Part shown: positions 8,992 through 21,166 of the stretch, piece after piece
How positions within the stretch are numbered: the first letter of the stretch is position 1
Layout of the letters: each line of letters begins with the position of its first letter
DNA from: Mycolicibacterium palauense
GTDB taxonomy: Bacteria; Actinomycetota; Actinomycetes; Mycobacteriales; Mycobacteriaceae
DNA length: 64,000 bases
Reading direction: 5' to 3'
NCBI RefSeq assembly: GCF_002592005.1
Contig: NZ_NVQF01000005.1
Span: 1-64,000 of the forward strand
Made by a program: the position numbers and the translations under genes
The notes under the pieces: model-generated
The model's input: only the letters and a program-made list of their open reading frames with translations
The model's database searches: none
Told to the model about the DNA's origin: nothing

Positions 8992-11900
8992 GTGGCAGGA
9001 TCGGCACTCTGCACGACGCCGCTGGTGGCGAGAACGGGGGGATGTGGGGCCTTGCGCACCGCGACAGCAACACCTGTTGCCGTAATCGGTCTGGCGTGCC
9101 GGTTGCCCGGGGGGATCGATTCTCCGCAAAGCCTCTGGGAGGCGTTGCTGCGGGGCGACGACCTGGTGACCGAGATTCCGGCCGACCGGTGGGACGCCGA
9201 CGTCTACTACGACCCCGAGCCCGGTGTGCCCGGTCGCTCGATCACCAGGTGGGGCGCGTTCCTCGACGACGTCGGCGGATTCGACTGCGATTTCTTCGGG
9301 ATGACCGAGCGTGAGGCCACCGCCATCGATCCCCAGCACCGCCTGCTGCTGGAGACCTCCTGGGACGCCCTGGAGCATGCCGGACTCGACCCGACCACCC
9401 TGGCCGGAACCCAGACCGGGGTGTACATCGGCCTCACCCACGGCGACTACGAGCTGCTCTCGGCCGATTGCGGTGCCGCCGAGGGTCCCTACGGTTTCAC
9501 CGGCACCAGCAACAGCTTCGCCTCCGGGCGGGTCTCCTACGCGCTGGGCCTGCGCGGCCCCGCCGCGACGGTGGACACCGCCTGTTCCTCGGGTCTGATG
9601 GCCATCCACCTGGCCTGCCGCAGCCTGCACGACGGCGAGAGTGACCTGGCCATCGCCGGCGGTGTGGCCGTCACCCTCGAGCCGCGCAAATCGGTGTCGG
9701 GGTCGCTGCAGGGGATGCTGTCACCCACCGGGCGTTGTCACGCCTTCGACGCCGACGCCGACGGCTTCGTCTCCGGTGAGGGCTGCGTGGTGGCGGTGCT
9801 CAAGAGGCTCTCCGACGCCCAGCGCGACGGTGACCGCATTCTGGCGGTGGTGCGTGGCACCGCCGCCAACCAGGACGGTCACACCGTCAACATCGCGACG
9901 CCCTCCGAGCGGGCCCAGGTCGACGTCTACCGGTCGGCGCTGGCCGCCGCGGGGGTCGACCCGGCCACGGTCGGTCTGGTCGAGGCGCACGGCACCGGCA
10001 CCCCGATCGGCGATCCCATCGAGTACACGAGCCTGGCCGAGGTCTACGGCACCGGCGGACCGTGTGCGCTGGGCTCGGCGAAGACCAACTTCGGGCACCT
10101 GCAGTCCACCTCGGGTGCGCTGGGTCTGATGAAGGCCGTGCTCGCACTGGACCACGGCACGGTCCCGCAGAACCTGCACTTCAACCGCCTGCCGGACCAG
10201 CTGACGTCGATCGAGACCGGTCTGTACGTGCCGACGGCCGCCACCGCCTGGCCCGACCAGAGCGAGCACCCCCGGCGGGCCGCGGTCTCGTCCTACGGCA
10301 TGTCGGGTACGAACGTGCACCTCATCGTCGAGGAGGCCCCCCGGAACCCGGCGCCCACAGCCGGCCCCGACGGCACGGACGCACCACTGTTCTTCCCGCT
10401 GTCGGCCACCTCCGCCGACCAGCTGCGGGTCAGCGCCGGCCGCCTGGCCGACTGGGTCGACCGCAACGGCGAAAGCCTCGCGGCGTCCGGCAGCGGGCTG
10501 TCCGACCTGGGCTACACGCTGGCCCGGCGGCGTGCGCACCGACCGGTCCGCACCGCGGTGTCGGCCGGCAGCCCCCCGGAACTCGGCGCGGCGCTGCGCG
10601 AGATCGCCGGCAACGACACCCCGTATCAGGCCGCCGTCGGCCAGGACGACCGCGGACCGGTGTGGGTGTTCTCCGGGCAGGGGTCGCAGTGGCCGCGGAT
10701 GGGTGCCGGGCTGCTGGCCACCGAGCCGGTGTTCGCGGCCAGCATCGCCGAGATGGAGCCCGTGATCGCCGCCGAGTCGGGATTCTCGGTGACCGAGGCG
10801 TTGACGGCGCCGCAGACGGTGACCGGCATCGACAAGGTCCAGCCCACCCTGTTCGCCATGCAGGTCGCCCTGGCCGCGACGATGAAGGCCTACGGCGTGC
10901 GGCCCGGTGCGGTGATCGGCCATTCGCTCGGCGAGGCGGCCGCCGCCGTCGTCGCGGGGGCGTTGTCGCTGCAGGACGGGCTGCGGGTCATCTGCCGGCG
11001 CTCCCGGCTGATGGCGCGGATCTCCGGCAGCGGCGCCATGGCCGCCGTGGAACTCCCTGGCCAGCAGGTGCTTTCGGAGCTCTCCGTGCGCGGGGTCGGC
11101 GACGTGGTGCTGTCGGTGGTGGCCTCCCCGACGTCGACCGTGGTGGGCGGGGCCACCGAGACCATCCGGGAGTTGGTGGCCGCCTGGGAGAACAACGGCG
11201 TGATGGCGCGCGAGGTGGCCGTGGACGTCGCCTCGCATTCGCCCCAGGTCGATCCGATCCTGGACGACCTGCGGGCAGCGCTGGCCGACCTCACCCCGAT
11301 GGAGCCGACCGTCCCCTACTACTCGGCCACACTGTGGGATCCACGCGAACGGCCGGCGTGGGACGCCGAGTACTGGGCGGAGAACCTGCGCTACACCGTG
11401 CGGTTCGCGGCCGCGGTGCAGGCCGCCCTCGATGACGGCTTCCGGGTGTTCGGTGAGCTCTCGGCGCATCCGCTGCTGACCCACGCCGTGGAGCAGAACG
11501 CGAACAGTCTGGACATGCCCATCGCGGCGCTGGCCGCGATGCGACGGGAACAGGAATTCCCGGTCGGGCTGCGCGACTTCCTCACCGACGTCTACAGTGC
11601 CGGTGCCGCAGTGGATTTCACCGCCCTCTATCCGAGCGGGAACCTGGTCGACGCGCCGCTGCCGACCTGGACTCACCGCGAACTGATGCTGCGCCGCGAG
11701 GACCAGGACCACCAGCACCACGGGGCCGCCGTCCTCGGTGTGCACCCTCTGCTGGGTGCTCATGTCCATCTGGTCGAGGAACCCGAACGCCACGTGTGGC
11801 AGGGCGAGGTCGGCACCGAGGCGCACCCGTGGCTGGCCGACCACCAGATTCACAACGTGGCCGCACTACCCGGGGCGGCCTACTGCGAGATGGCGGTGGC

Positions 11901-14900
11901 CGCCGCGCGCACCGTCCTCGGTGAGCAGTCAGAAGTGCGCGACGTCCGCTTCGAACAGACTCTGCTGCTCGACGAGCAGACCACGGCCGCCTCCTCGGGT
12001 GTGGTGGAATCGCCTGGGCTGCTTGAGTTCACGGTCCAGACCCAACGCGAAGGGGAACCGGTGCGCCGGGCCGGAGCCATACTGGCCGCCGCAGCCGACA
12101 GCGAGGCGCCCGCCGCGCTGGACATCCCGGCACTGCTGGCCGGTCACACCACCCGGCTCGACGGTGATGACCTGCGCAAGGCCTTCGACACCGTCGGAAT
12201 CCAGTACGGGCCCGCCTTTTCGGGTCTGGCCGCAGTGCACACCGCCGCCGAGGACGCCGCGACGGTGCTGGCCGAGGTGGCCCTGCCCAGCCACATCCGT
12301 TCGCAGCAGGCCTCCTACTGCACACACCCGGCCCTGCTGGACGCATGCTTCCAGTCGGTGGTCGCCCATCCCGAGGTGCAACAGGCCGGTGCCGGTGGGT
12401 TGTTGCTCCCGGTGGGCGTGCGCAGGCTGCGCTGCTTCCATCCCACCCGCAATGCGCACTACTGCCTGACCCGGGTGACGGCCTCGGCGACCGCGGAGGC
12501 GGAGGCCGACCTGGCGATCCTCGACGAGGCCGGGGCGGTGCTGATGGCCATCGAGGGCCTGCGCCTGGCCGGCGGATCCTCGGAGGGAGAGCGGGCCGAC
12601 CGCACGCTCAACGAGCGGCTGCTCAGCATCGAGTGGGAGCCGCGCGAGCTGCCCGAGCCCACCGCCGCCGCGGAATCGTGGCTGGTGTTCCCCACCGCCG
12701 GCGCCTCGGCCGCCCCGGTGGCCCGGCTGGGCGAGGCCCTGTCGGCCGCGGGTGGACAGTGCACCGTCGTCACCGACACGGCGGACCTGCGCGCCCAGCT
12801 CACCGGCAACCCGCTGACCGGGGGGCTGGCCGGCGTGGTCGTGCTGGTGGGCTCGACCGACGACCCGGTCGGTGCCGGGCGTGACCATGTGACCGAGCTG
12901 GTGGACATCGCCCGGGAACTGGCCGAGCTGCCCGGCGAGCCACCGCGGCTGTTCGTGGTGACCCGCAACGCCGCCGCCGTCGCCGACGGCGACCCGGTCA
13001 ATCTCGAGCACGCCGGGCTGCGCGGGCTCATCCGGGTGATCGATTCCGAGCATCCCCACCTCGGGGTGACGCAGATCGACCTCGCCGCGAGTACGGCTGC
13101 CGACGACGATGCCGACGGGGTCCCCGGGGTCCCCGGGGTCGGCGAGCTGGTGCGCCAGCTGTGCAGCGGCTCGGAGGAGGACGAGACCGCCTGGCGCGAC
13201 GGGCAGTGGTACACCGCCCGGCTGCGGCCGGCCCCGCTGCGGCCCGGCGAACGCAAGACCGCCGAGATCGACCTCGCCGCCGACGGCATGCGCCTGCAGG
13301 TCCGCACCCCCGGCGACCTGACCTCGCTGGAGTTCGCCGTGTCCGAGCGGGTGGCGCCCGGTCCGGGCCAGATCGAGGTTGCGGTGCACAGCTCGAGCAT
13401 CAACTTCGCCGACGTGCTGGTGGCCTTCGGCCGGTACCCCACCTTCGAGGGGTACCGGCAGCAGTTGGGAATCGACTACGCGGGCGTGGTCACCGCGGTC
13501 GGCCCCGATGTCGGCACCCACAAGGTGGGCGACCGGGTCGGCGGCATGTCCGCGCACGGCTGCTGGGGCACCTATGTCCTGTCCGGCGCGCGGCTGGCGG
13601 TGACGCTGCCCGAACAGATTCCGCTGGCCGAGGCGGCCGCGGTGCCCACCGCCTCGGCGACGGCCTGGTACGGGCTGCATGATCTGGCCCGCATCGAGGC
13701 GGGGGACAAGGTGCTGATCCACTCCGGCACCGGTGGTGTCGGGCAGGCCGCGATCGCGATCGCCCGCGCGGCCGGCGCGGAGGTCTTCGCCACCGCGGGC
13801 AGCGTCCAACGTCGACAGACGTTGCACGACATGGGAATCGAGCACGTCTACGACTCCCGCAGCCTGGACTTCGCCGAGCAGATCCGCCGGGACACCGACG
13901 GCTACGGCGTGGACATCGTGCTGAACTCGCTGCCCGGCGCCGCGCAACGCGCCGGTCTGGAGTTGTTGGCCTTCGGCGGGCGGTTCATCGAGATCGGCAA
14001 GCGCGACATCTACGGCGACACCCGCCTGGGCCTGTTTCCGTTCCGCCGCAACCTGTCGTTGCACGCCGTCGACCTGGCGCTGCTGACCCACAGCCACCCG
14101 CAACGGGTGCAGCGGCTGCTGAGCACCGTCTACGAACGCACCGCCGACGGCACGCTGCCGCTGCCGCAGACCACCCACTACCCGCTGGCCGAGGCCGCGG
14201 ACGCCGTGCGCCTGGTCGGCGGGGCCGGCCACACCGGCAAGGTGGTCCTCGACGTCCCCCACGAGGGACACCAGCAGGTGGTCGTGCCGCCCGAGCAGGT
14301 CCCGGTGTGCCGCCCCGACGGCGCCTACATCGTGACCGGCGGGCTCGGCGGACTGGGCATCTTCCTGGCCGGCGAGATGGCCGCCGCAGGCTGCGGACGC
14401 ATCGTGCTCAACTCCCGGTCACAGCCCAGCGACCGGGCGATGGCCGCCATCGAGCGCATCCGTGCGACCGGCGCCGACATCCTGGTGGAATGCGGTGACA
14501 TCGCCCTGCCCGACACGGCGGAGCGGCTGGTGGCCACCGCCACCGCCACCGGGCACCCGGTGCGCGGCGTGCTGCACGCCGCCGCGGTGGTCGAGGATGC
14601 GACGCTGACCAACATCGGCGCAGACCTGGTCGACCGGTGCTGGACACCGAAAGCCCGGGGCGCCTGGAACCTGCACCAGGCCACCGCCGCCGCCACCGGG
14701 GGCCGGCCGCTGGACTGGTTCTGCGTGTTCTCCTCGGCCGCCGCGCTGGTCGGCTCGCCGGGCCAGGGGGCCTACGCGGCCGCCAACAGCTGGCTGGACG
14801 CGTTCGCCTTCTGGCGCCGGGCCCAGGGGCTGCCCGCCACCTCCATCGCGTGGGGCGCCTGGGGTGAGGTCGGCCGGGCCACCGCGCTGGCCGAGGACGC

Positions 14901-15363
14901 CGGCGTGGCCATCAGCCCCGACGAGGGTGCGCGCGCGTTCCTGACGCTGTTGCGCTACGACCGCACCTACAGCGGCTACGCGCCCATCATGGGCACCCCG
15001 TGGTTGACCGCGTTCGCCCAGCGCAGCCCCTTCGCCGAGGCCTTCCAGTCGATGGGGCAGGGCGCGGCGGACACCGGCCAGTTCCGCGCGGAGCTGCTGG
15101 CCCAGCCGCGCGAGGAGTGGCCCGGGCTGATCCGCCGGATGGTCTCCGACCAGATCAGCCTGCTGCTGCGGCGCACCATCGACCCGGATCGGCCGTTGTC
15201 CGACTACGGGCTGGACTCGCTGGGTAACTTGGAGCTTCGTACGCGCATCGAAACGGAGACGGGAGTGCGCATCAGCCCCACCCAGATCACCACCGTGCGT
15301 GGTCTGGCCGAGCATCTGTGCGAGGAACTCGACGCGATGGAAGGCACACCGGCGGGGGCATGA
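8992..15363 (+). CDS. pks: Type I polyketide synthase of a trehalose polyphleate-type locus (KS-AT-DH-ER-KR-ACP)
   Basis: A 2123-residue fully reducing, single-module iterative PKS. From the N-terminus: ketosynthase with DTACSS (Cys198), HGTGT (His333) and NFGHL (His369); acyltransferase with GHSLGEA (Ser645); dehydratase with WLADHQIHN (His951, with Asn in place of the usual Gly of HX3GX4P); enoylreductase ([10 protein letters not shown]); ketoreductase (VTGGLGGLG); acyl carrier domain with DYGLDSLGN (Ser2076). No thioesterase is present, as in other mycobacterial lipid PKSs that hand chains to a PapA. Its homologue makes the acyl chains of trehalose polyphleates. The start is uncertain: GTG 8992, GTG 9025 or TTG 9052. 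Confidence 0.9.
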   Translation: MAGSALCTTPLVARTGGCGALRTATATPVAVIGLACRLPGGIDSPQSLWEALLRGDDLVTEIPADRWDADVYYDPEPGVPGRSITRWGAFLDDVGGFDCDFFGMTEREATAIDPQHRLLLETSWDALEHAGLDPTTLAGTQTGVYIGLTHGDYELLSADCGAAEGPYGFTGTSNSFASGRVSYALGLRGPAATVDTACSSGLMAIHLACRSLHDGESDLAIAGGVAVTLEPRKSVSGSLQGMLSPTGRCHAFDADADGFVSGEGCVVAVLKRLSDAQRDGDRILAVVRGTAANQDGHTVNIATPSERAQVDVYRSALAAAGVDPATVGLVEAHGTGTPIGDPIEYTSLAEVYGTGGPCALGSAKTNFGHLQSTSGALGLMKAVLALDHGTVPQNLHFNRLPDQLTSIETGLYVPTAATAWPDQSEHPRRAAVSSYGMSGTNVHLIVEEAPRNPAPTAGPDGTDAPLFFPLSATSADQLRVSAGRLADWVDRNGESLAASGSGLSDLGYTLARRRAHRPVRTAVSAGSPPELGAALREIAGNDTPYQAAVGQDDRGPVWVFSGQGSQWPRMGAGLLATEPVFAASIAEMEPVIAAESGFSVTEALTAPQTVTGIDKVQPTLFAMQVALAATMKAYGVRPGAVIGHSLGEAAAAVVAGALSLQDGLRVICRRSRLMARISGSGAMAAVELPGQQVLSELSVRGVGDVVLSVVASPTSTVVGGATETIRELVAAWENNGVMAREVAVDVASHSPQVDPILDDLRAALADLTPMEPTVPYYSATLWDPRERPAWDAEYWAENLRYTVRFAAAVQAALDDGFRVFGELSAHPLLTHAVEQNANSLDMPIAALAAMRREQEFPVGLRDFLTDVYSAGAAVDFTALYPSGNLVDAPLPTWTHRELMLRREDQDHQHHGAAVLGVHPLLGAHVHLVEEPERHVWQGEVGTEAHPWLADHQIHNVAALPGAAYCEMAVAAARTVLGEQSEVRDVRFEQTLLLDEQTTAASSGVVESPGLLEFTVQTQREGEPVRRAGAILAAAADSEAPAALDIPALLAGHTTRLDGDDLRKAFDTVGIQYGPAFSGLAAVHTAAEDAATVLAEVALPSHIRSQQASYCTHPALLDACFQSVVAHPEVQQAGAGGLLLPVGVRRLRCFHPTRNAHYCLTRVTASATAEAEADLAILDEAGAVLMAIEGLRLAGGSSEGERADRTLNERLLSIEWEPRELPEPTAAAESWLVFPTAGASAAPVARLGEALSAAGGQCTVVTDTADLRAQLTGNPLTGGLAGVVVLVGSTDDPVGAGRDHVTELVDIARELAELPGEPPRLFVVTRNAAAVADGDPVNLEHAGLRGLIRVIDSEHPHLGVTQIDLAASTAADDDADGVPGVPGVGELVRQLCSGSEEDETAWRDGQWYTARLRPAPLRPGERKTAEIDLAADGMRLQVRTPGDLTSLEFAVSERVAPGPGQIEVAVHSSSINFADVLVAFGRYPTFEGYRQQLGIDYAGVVTAVGPDVGTHKVGDRVGGMSAHGCWGTYVLSGARLAVTLPEQIPLAEAAAVPTASATAWYGLHDLARIEAGDKVLIHSGTGGVGQAAIAIARAAGAEVFATAGSVQRRQTLHDMGIEHVYDSRSLDFAEQIRRDTDGYGVDIVLNSLPGAAQRAGLELLAFGGRFIEIGKRDIYGDTRLGLFPFRRNLSLHAVDLALLTHSHPQRVQRLLSTVYERTADGTLPLPQTTHYPLAEAADAVRLVGGAGHTGKVVLDVPHEGHQQVVVPPEQVPVCRPDGAYIVTGGLGGLGIFLAGEMAAAGCGRIVLNSRSQPSDRAMAAIERIRATGADILVECGDIALPDTAERLVATATATGHPVRGVLHAAAVVEDATLTNIGADLVDRCWTPKARGAWNLHQATAAATGGRPLDWFCVFSSAAALVGSPGQGAYAAANSWLDAFAFWRRAQGLPATSIAWGAWGEVGRATALAEDAGVAISPDEGARAFLTLLRYDRTYSGYAPIMGTPWLTAFAQRSPFAEAFQSMGQGAADTGQFRAELLAQPREEWPGLIRRMVSDQISLLLRRTIDPDRPLSDYGLDSLGNLELRTRIETETGVRISPTQITTVRGLAEHLCEELDAMEGTPAGA

Positions 15364-15451
15364 TGCGGGGTCCATTGCGGGGTCCCCTGCCGGGATCGGC
15401 CGCGGGGCCGCCGGGAGGCCCCGTCAGTCAGCATGAATCAAGGAGTAGGCG

Positions 15452-16864
15452 TTGCGGGTAGGCCCGATGGCAGTGGGAACGGTCGGCGAGTGGGAGCCGA
15501 CCGCCGGATCGGTGGTGTCGTGGGAGCCCACGGCCGCCAGCCTGGAGAAGGCGGCCCAGGCGCCGGTGAGCACCGTGCCGATCAACTACATGCAGGCCCA
15601 GCACATCCGCGGGTACTGCGAGCAGAAGGCGAAGGGCCTGGACTATTCGCGGCTGATGATCGTCAGCTGTGATGCGCCGGGCCACTGCGACATCCGCGCG
15701 ATGAGCTACGTCATCAACGCCCACCTGCGCCGGCACGACACCTACCGCAGCCGGTTCGAATACGCCGACGGCACCATCACCCGCCGGACGATGCCCGAGA
15801 GCGCCGGCATCGAGTTCCGTCCCGTCCAGCGCGGCGAGCTGACCCTCGAGCAGACCCGGGAGCTGGTCGTCAGCACCCCGGACCCGCTGCACTGGGACTG
15901 CTTCCGGTTCGGCATCGTGCAGGGCGAGGACCACTTCACCTTCTATGCCAGCGTCGACCATGTGCACGTGGACGCCATGATCGTCGGGGTCACGCTCACG
16001 GAGTTCTACATGATGTATCTGGCGCTGGTGGGCGGGAACCCGCCGCTGGCGCTGCCCGCCGCCGGCAGCTACGACGAGTTCTGCCGCCGCCAGCGCCGGT
16101 TCACCAGCGCGCTGACCCCGCAGTCACCGCAGGTCGCCGCCTGGACCCGGTTCGCCGAGAGCAACGGCGGCAGCATGCCGGACTTCCCGTTGCCGCTCGG
16201 CGACCCGTCGCAGCCCTCGTCGGCCGACATCGTGACCGTGACGATGATGGGCGAGCAGCAGACCGCACGTTTCGAATCGGCCTGCACCGCCGCGGGTGTC
16301 CGCTTCATCGGCGGGGTGATGGCCTGCTGTGCCCTCGCCGAACACGAACTGACCGGCGCGGACACCTATTTCGGCCTGACGCCCAGCGACACCCGCAGCA
16401 CTCCCGAGGACGCGCTGACCCAGGGCTGGTTCACCGGCCTGGTGCCGATCACGGTCCCGATCGCGGGGTCGTCGTTCGGGGAGGCCGCCCGCGCGGCGCA
16501 GGTGTGCTTCGACACCGGCCTGGGCATGGCCGAGGTGCCCTACGACCGGGTGCGGGAGCTCTCACCGCAGTTACATCCGCCGCGCCCGAACTTCCCGGTC
16601 GTCAACTTCCTCGACGCCGGCACCGCGCCGTTGTCGGTGCTGCTCACCGCGCAGCTCGACGACCTCAACATCGGCGTCTACAGCGACGGCCGGTACTCGT
16701 ATCAGATGTCGATCTACGTGCTCCGGGTGCACGACGAGACGGCGGTGGCGGTGATGTACCCCGACAACCCCGAGGCCCGGGAATCCGTCGCGAAGTATCT
16801 GGCGACGCTGAAATCGGTCTTCGAACGTGTCGCCGAGAGCGGGCACTGGCGCGATGTCGCCTGA
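15452..16864 (+). CDS. papA3: Polyketide synthase-associated acyltransferase (PapA3-like)
   Basis: A 470-residue condensation-type acyltransferase of the PapA family, which esterifies trehalose with chains delivered by FadD or Pks. The signature HX3DX14Y is complete: His170 and Asp174 within DHVHVDA, and Tyr189. Family blocks include YVINAHLRRHDTYRS, LHWDCFRFGI and TQGWFTGLVPITVP. The start is TTG at 15452, supported by AAGGAG six bases upstream and by the MRVGP N-terminus resembling PapA1. It lies 88 bp after pks and 50 bp before mmpL, on the same strand, so the three are probably co-transcribed. Confidence 0.9.
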   Translation: MRVGPMAVGTVGEWEPTAGSVVSWEPTAASLEKAAQAPVSTVPINYMQAQHIRGYCEQKAKGLDYSRLMIVSCDAPGHCDIRAMSYVINAHLRRHDTYRSRFEYADGTITRRTMPESAGIEFRPVQRGELTLEQTRELVVSTPDPLHWDCFRFGIVQGEDHFTFYASVDHVHVDAMIVGVTLTEFYMMYLALVGGNPPLALPAAGSYDEFCRRQRRFTSALTPQSPQVAAWTRFAESNGGSMPDFPLPLGDPSQPSSADIVTVTMMGEQQTARFESACTAAGVRFIGGVMACCALAEHELTGADTYFGLTPSDTRSTPEDALTQGWFTGLVPITVPIAGSSFGEAARAAQVCFDTGLGMAEVPYDRVRELSPQLHPPRPNFPVVNFLDAGTAPLSVLLTAQLDDLNIGVYSDGRYSYQMSIYVLRVHDETAVAVMYPDNPEARESVAKYLATLKSVFERVAESGHWRDVA

Positions 16865-16914
16865 GCGGGGCCCGCGGCGGCTCGCATGTTGGGTGAGAAA
16901 CCGGAGGTGAAGGC

Positions 16915-19900
16915 ATCTTCGGGAGGTTAGGGAAGCTGGTCACCCGGTGGCCGTGGGTGGTCATCGGGTGCTGGCTGGTGCTGGCCCTGGCCCTGCCGCA
17001 GACGGTGCCGTCGCTGGCGGAGATGTCCCAGCGCAACCCGGTGGCCATCCTGCCCGCCGACGCACCGTCGACGGCGGCGGCCCAAGCGATCACCGAGGCG
17101 TTCAACGAGACCGGCTCGGAGAACGTGCTCGTGGTCCTGCTGACCAACGACAGTGGGCGCGGCGGGCTCGGGCCGGCCGACGAGCAGGTCTACCGCACAC
17201 TGGTGGACCGGCTGCGCAAGGACAACCGCGACGTGGTGATGCTGCAGGAGTTCATCAGCACACCCCAGCTGCGCGACGTGCTGGAAAGCCCGGACGGCAA
17301 GGCATGGATCCTGCCGATCGGCCTGGCCGGGGAGCTGGGCACCCCGGAGTCCTACGCCGCCTACACCCGGGTCGCCGACATCGTCGACCACGCCGTCGAC
17401 GGGACGACGCTGACCGCCCACCTGACCGGTCCGGCGGCCACCGTCGCCGATCTGACCGACGCGGGTGCCCGGGACCGCCTGCCCATCGAACTGGCCATCG
17501 CGGTGCTGCTGGTGGTCATCCTGGCCGTCATCTACCGCAACCCGGCCACCATGATGCTGCCGCTGCTCACCATCGGCGCCGCCCTGCTGACCGCCCAGGG
17601 CGCGGTCGCGGCGGTGTCGCTGTTCACCGGCATGGCGGTGTCCAACCAGACCATCGTGCTGCTGAGCGCGATGATCGCCGGTGCGGGAACCGACTACGCG
17701 GTGTTCCTGGTCAGCCGCTACCACGACTACGTCCGGCTCGGTGAGGAGCCCGACCGCGCCGTGCAGAAGGCGCTGATGGCCATCGGCAAGGTGATCACCG
17801 CCTCGGCGGCCACGGTCGGCATCACGTTCCTGGGCATGGGCTTCGCCGACCTCGGGCTGTTCTCCACGGCCGGGGTGGCGCTGGCGATCGGCATCGCCGT
17901 GGCGCTGCTCTCGGCGGTGACCCTGCTGCCCGCGGTGCTGACGCTGGCGGGCCCGCGCGGCTGGGTCAACCCCCGCGGCGAGCGCACGGCGCTGTTCTGG
18001 CGGCGCGCCGGGGTCCGGATCGTGCGCCACCCCAAGTCCTATCTCGGTGCGAGCCTGGCGATCCTGCTCGTGCTCGCCGGGTGCGCGACGCTGGTGCGGT
18101 TCAACTACGACGACCGCAAGCAGCTGCCGGACTCCTACGACAGCTCGCTCGGCTACGCGGCGCTCGAACGGCACTTCTCGGTGAACCAGACGATCCCGCT
18201 GTATCTGTTCGTCACCTCACCGCACGACCTGCGCACCCCGGAGGCGCTGGCCGACCTGGAGCAGATGGCGCAGCGGGTCAGTCAGCTGCCCGGCGTGGCG
18301 ATGGTCCGCGGCGTCACCCGCCCCACCGGGGAGCCGCTCGACCAGGCGCAGGCCACCCAACAGGCCGGTGAGGTCGGCAACCAGCTCGGCGACGCCTCGA
18401 ATCTGATCAACGGGCGCACCGGCGATCTCAACCGGCTCGCCTCGGGGGCCGACGAACTGGCCGACAACCTCGGCGATATCCGCGTGCAGGTCAGAAAGGC
18501 CGTCACCGGGGTGCGCAGCCTGATCGACGCCCTGTCCTATGTGGAGGACCAGTTCGGCGGCCAGGTCACCTTCGCCGACTTCGACAAGGCGGCCCGACTG
18601 GTCAACAGCATCCGCGCTCTCGGCGACATCCTGCAGGTCAGCTTCGCCGACATCGCCGACAGCTTCGAATGGGTCGATCCGGTGGTGGCCGCGCTGGACA
18701 CCAGCCCCGTCTGCAACGCCAGCACGATCTGCGCGGCCGCGCGCACCCAGTTCCACCGGCTGCAGACCGCGCGCAACGACGGCACGCTGGAACGCATCGC
18801 GGCCCTGGCGCACCAGCTGCAGATCACCCAGCGGCTGCAGACCATGGCCGACGCCGTCACCGGCCTGGGCCGTGCGCTGGATTCGGCGGGCAAGTCGCTG
18901 CGATCGTTGGGGATCGACAGCCCGCGCAGCGCCCGCACGCAGCTGATCACCGCGCAGAACGGCGCCGACGACCTGGCCAGCGCCGGCCGCCAGATCGCCG
19001 ACGGCGTCGAGCTGCTGGTCGACCAGACCAAACGGATGGGCGCGGGCCTGAGCCAGGCCTCGGCCTTCCTGATGGCCATGGGACGCGACGCCGACGAGCC
19101 GTCGATGGCGGGGTTCTACGTACCCCCGCAGGTGCTGGACTCCGAGGACTTCCGCCGGGTGGCGCAGCTGTTCTTCTCACCCGACGGGCATTCGGTGCGC
19201 TATTTCGTGCAGACCGACCTCAACCCGTTCAGCGTCGACGCGATGGATCAGGTCAACACCATCCTGGACACCGCCCGCGGCGCGCAGCCCAACACCGCGC
19301 TGGCCGACGCGAAGATCTCGATCTCCGGGTATCCGGTGACGCTGCGAGACACCCGCGACTACTACGACAGCGACATCCGGCTCATCGTCGTGGTGACGGT
19401 CCTGGTGGTGATGCTGATCCTGATGACGCTGCTGCGAGCGGTGGTGGCGCCGCTGTACCTGGTGGGCTCGGTGATCCTGTCCTACCTGTCGGCGGTGGGC
19501 ATCGGTGTGGTGGTGTTCCAGCTGATCCTGGGGCAGGAACTGCACTGGAGTGTCCCGGGCCTGGCCTTCGTCGTGCTGGTGGCGGTGGGTGCCGACTACA
19601 ACATGCTGCTGGCGTCGCGGCTGCGTGAGGAATCCCCGGCCGGGGTGCGCACCGGGGTGATCCGCACGGTGCGCTCCACCGGCGGAGTGATCACCGCGGC
19701 CGGTCTGATCTTCGCCGCGTCGATGTTCGGGCTGCTGTTCTCCAGTATCGGCGCGGTGGTGCAGTCCGGTTTCGTCATCGGCGCCGGCATCCTCATCGAC
19801 ACTTTCGTCGTCCGCACCATCACCGTGCCCTCGCTGGCCGCGCTGATCGGCCGGGCCAGCTGGTGGCCGTCGCGGCCGTGGCTACGCCCGGCGGAACCGG

Positions 19901-19941
19901 AACAGCCGAAGCCGCGACGTTCGGTGTTCGACGAGGTCTGA
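16915..19941 (+). CDS. mmpL10: MmpL10-like RND lipid transporter, probable non-canonical start
   Basis: An inner-membrane RND transporter of about 1008 residues. It should export the acylated trehalose intermediate of the locus. Two membrane blocks carry the proton-relay-type signatures [12 protein letters not shown] and [11 protein letters not shown], flanking large periplasmic domains. The expected N-terminus ([17 protein letters not shown]) is encoded from 16915, but the codon there is ATC, seven bases after a GGAGG Shine-Dalgarno. An in-frame stop lies at 16894, and no ATG/GTG/TTG occurs before GTG 16957. Starting at 16957 would delete the cytoplasmic N-terminus and begin inside the first membrane helix. 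Convergent with the PE gene, 12 bp apart. Confidence 0.88.
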   Translation: MFGRLGKLVTRWPWVVIGCWLVLALALPQTVPSLAEMSQRNPVAILPADAPSTAAAQAITEAFNETGSENVLVVLLTNDSGRGGLGPADEQVYRTLVDRLRKDNRDVVMLQEFISTPQLRDVLESPDGKAWILPIGLAGELGTPESYAAYTRVADIVDHAVDGTTLTAHLTGPAATVADLTDAGARDRLPIELAIAVLLVVILAVIYRNPATMMLPLLTIGAALLTAQGAVAAVSLFTGMAVSNQTIVLLSAMIAGAGTDYAVFLVSRYHDYVRLGEEPDRAVQKALMAIGKVITASAATVGITFLGMGFADLGLFSTAGVALAIGIAVALLSAVTLLPAVLTLAGPRGWVNPRGERTALFWRRAGVRIVRHPKSYLGASLAILLVLAGCATLVRFNYDDRKQLPDSYDSSLGYAALERHFSVNQTIPLYLFVTSPHDLRTPEALADLEQMAQRVSQLPGVAMVRGVTRPTGEPLDQAQATQQAGEVGNQLGDASNLINGRTGDLNRLASGADELADNLGDIRVQVRKAVTGVRSLIDALSYVEDQFGGQVTFADFDKAARLVNSIRALGDILQVSFADIADSFEWVDPVVAALDTSPVCNASTICAAARTQFHRLQTARNDGTLERIAALAHQLQITQRLQTMADAVTGLGRALDSAGKSLRSLGIDSPRSARTQLITAQNGADDLASAGRQIADGVELLVDQTKRMGAGLSQASAFLMAMGRDADEPSMAGFYVPPQVLDSEDFRRVAQLFFSPDGHSVRYFVQTDLNPFSVDAMDQVNTILDTARGAQPNTALADAKISISGYPVTLRDTRDYYDSDIRLIVVVTVLVVMLILMTLLRAVVAPLYLVGSVILSYLSAVGIGVVVFQLILGQELHWSVPGLAFVVLVAVGADYNMLLASRLREESPAGVRTGVIRTVRSTGGVITAAGLIFAASMFGLLFSSIGAVVQSGFVIGAGILIDTFVVRTITVPSLAALIGRASWWPSRPWLRPAEPEQPKPRRSVFDEV

Positions 19942-19953
19942 CGGGCCGGTCGG

Positions 19954-21078
19954 TCAGCCCAGCGGGGCCAGGTAGCCCCGCACCGTGGCGATCGCGTTCT
20001 CCACCTCGGCGCGGGTGGCCGGATCGAGGCTGCCGACGGGGTCCATGCCGTGCAGCGGGTCGACCATGACGGTGGCGGTGGCCGGATTGTCGTTGCGCGA
20101 GTAGCCGGAGTCGACGATGGGTTGCAGCACCGCGTCCATCTGATCGACGTCGGCGTCGGACATCCCCAGGTAGCGCAGCGGCAGCGTCAACGGCAGGTGG
20201 TTGACCGGCACCAGGTAGGTGGTGGTGGTGGCGCCGCGGGCGTTGGTGGTCGTCTTGATGTTCTGCGGCGGCACGATCTCGGGGCCGGTGAACGCCACCG
20301 GGGTGTGCACGATCGCCGAGCCCACGGTCGCGTTGGCGACCGAGATCAGGTTGTCCGGGCGGTCCGGGAAGTCGGACAGTCCGTCGTAGGCGGCGACCAC
20401 CCGTTTGGTGTCGTACTGGCTGTTGTCGGTGTCGGGCATCGTGTAGTCGATGATCGGGATGTAGCTGCCGGGCGGGAAGAGGCCGGACAGGAAGCTCTTC
20501 CCGAAACCGCTGTGCCCGACCGGATCTCCGATGGTGGTGAACTGCAGCATGTCCGGCGCCGGGGCGTTCGGATCGGTGCTCAGCCGCGCCTGTTCCTTGT
20601 CCAGCGCCAGCGAGCCCAGCGACAGCCCGACCGCCGCCGCGGGACGGGTGCCCTGCTCGATGGCGGTGTTCAGCGTCGCGGTGGCGTCGTCGGCGGCCAC
20701 GCCGATGCTGACGTTCTCGTCCGGGCGGTGCGTCGCGAACATGTCCGGAACCCAGCTGAACGGGGCGCCGGCGGGATAGTCGATGATCTCGCGGTCGGCC
20801 CCGGGGTAGTAGCCGGCACCGAGCCGGTGGGCGTAGTCGTACCACGGGATGCCCGGCGGGCGCGCCCCGCCGACGGCGTAGACCACCTGGACCGGGGGTG
20901 TGCCCGGCCCCGCCGCGGGCCCGGTTCCCGGTCCGGCCTCGGCGGCGAACGGCTGGTCGGCGGCACCGGGACCCGGCGGGGCCCAGGAGGTGGTCTCCGC
21001 GAACGCCGTGCCCGGGCCGAACCCGCCCGAGTAGCCCACGACACCGAGGGCGAGGGCACCCGCGAGCAGTCGCTTCAT
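19954..21078 (-). CDS. Secreted PE-PPE-domain acyltransferase/hydrolase of the glycolipid locus
   Basis: A 374-residue exported serine-hydrolase-fold protein. An N-terminal signal peptide (KRLLAGALALGVVGYSG) ends near AFA-ETT. The PE-PPE domain follows from about residue 62 (VQVVYAVGGARPPG), with a GXSXG-like elbow GLSLGS (Ser153) and a likely catalytic His in DPLHGMDP. It resembles Chp1/Chp2-type enzymes and the trehalose polyphleate PE protein, which catalyses the final acylation outside the membrane. Despite the domain name it has no PE or PPE N-terminal motif. It is last in the leftward fadD23-gap-PE unit. Confidence 0.82.
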   Translation of the reverse strand: MKRLLAGALALGVVGYSGGFGPGTAFAETTSWAPPGPGAADQPFAAEAGPGTGPAAGPGTPPVQVVYAVGGARPPGIPWYDYAHRLGAGYYPGADREIIDYPAGAPFSWVPDMFATHRPDENVSIGVAADDATATLNTAIEQGTRPAAAVGLSLGSLALDKEQARLSTDPNAPAPDMLQFTTIGDPVGHSGFGKSFLSGLFPPGSYIPIIDYTMPDTDNSQYDTKRVVAAYDGLSDFPDRPDNLISVANATVGSAIVHTPVAFTGPEIVPPQNIKTTTNARGATTTTYLVPVNHLPLTLPLRYLGMSDADVDQMDAVLQPIVDSGYSRNDNPATATVMVDPLHGMDPVGSLDPATRAEVENAIATVRGYLAPLG

Positions 21079-21166
21079 CGGCTATCCCCCAAACGGCCCG
21101 GTGGCTCTTGCGGCCACCCTACTGCACCCGCGGGAAGGACGGCGGACACTTGCCCGGCCGTCACGA

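Noticed and set aside
8669-9073. Small ORFs in the gap before pks
   Set aside because: No Shine-Dalgarno, no recognisable domain, and skewed Arg/Pro composition in every frame.
9721-11853. 710-codon minus-strand ORF inside pks
   Set aside because: Antisense shadow of the KS-AT region; no family motif.
11929-14271. 780-codon minus-strand ORF inside pks
   Set aside because: Antisense shadow of the DH-ER-KR region; no family motif.
19954-21078. Assignment as a PE or PPE surface protein
   Set aside because: It has a normal signal peptide and only the PE-PPE hydrolase domain; no PE or PPE N-terminal motif.
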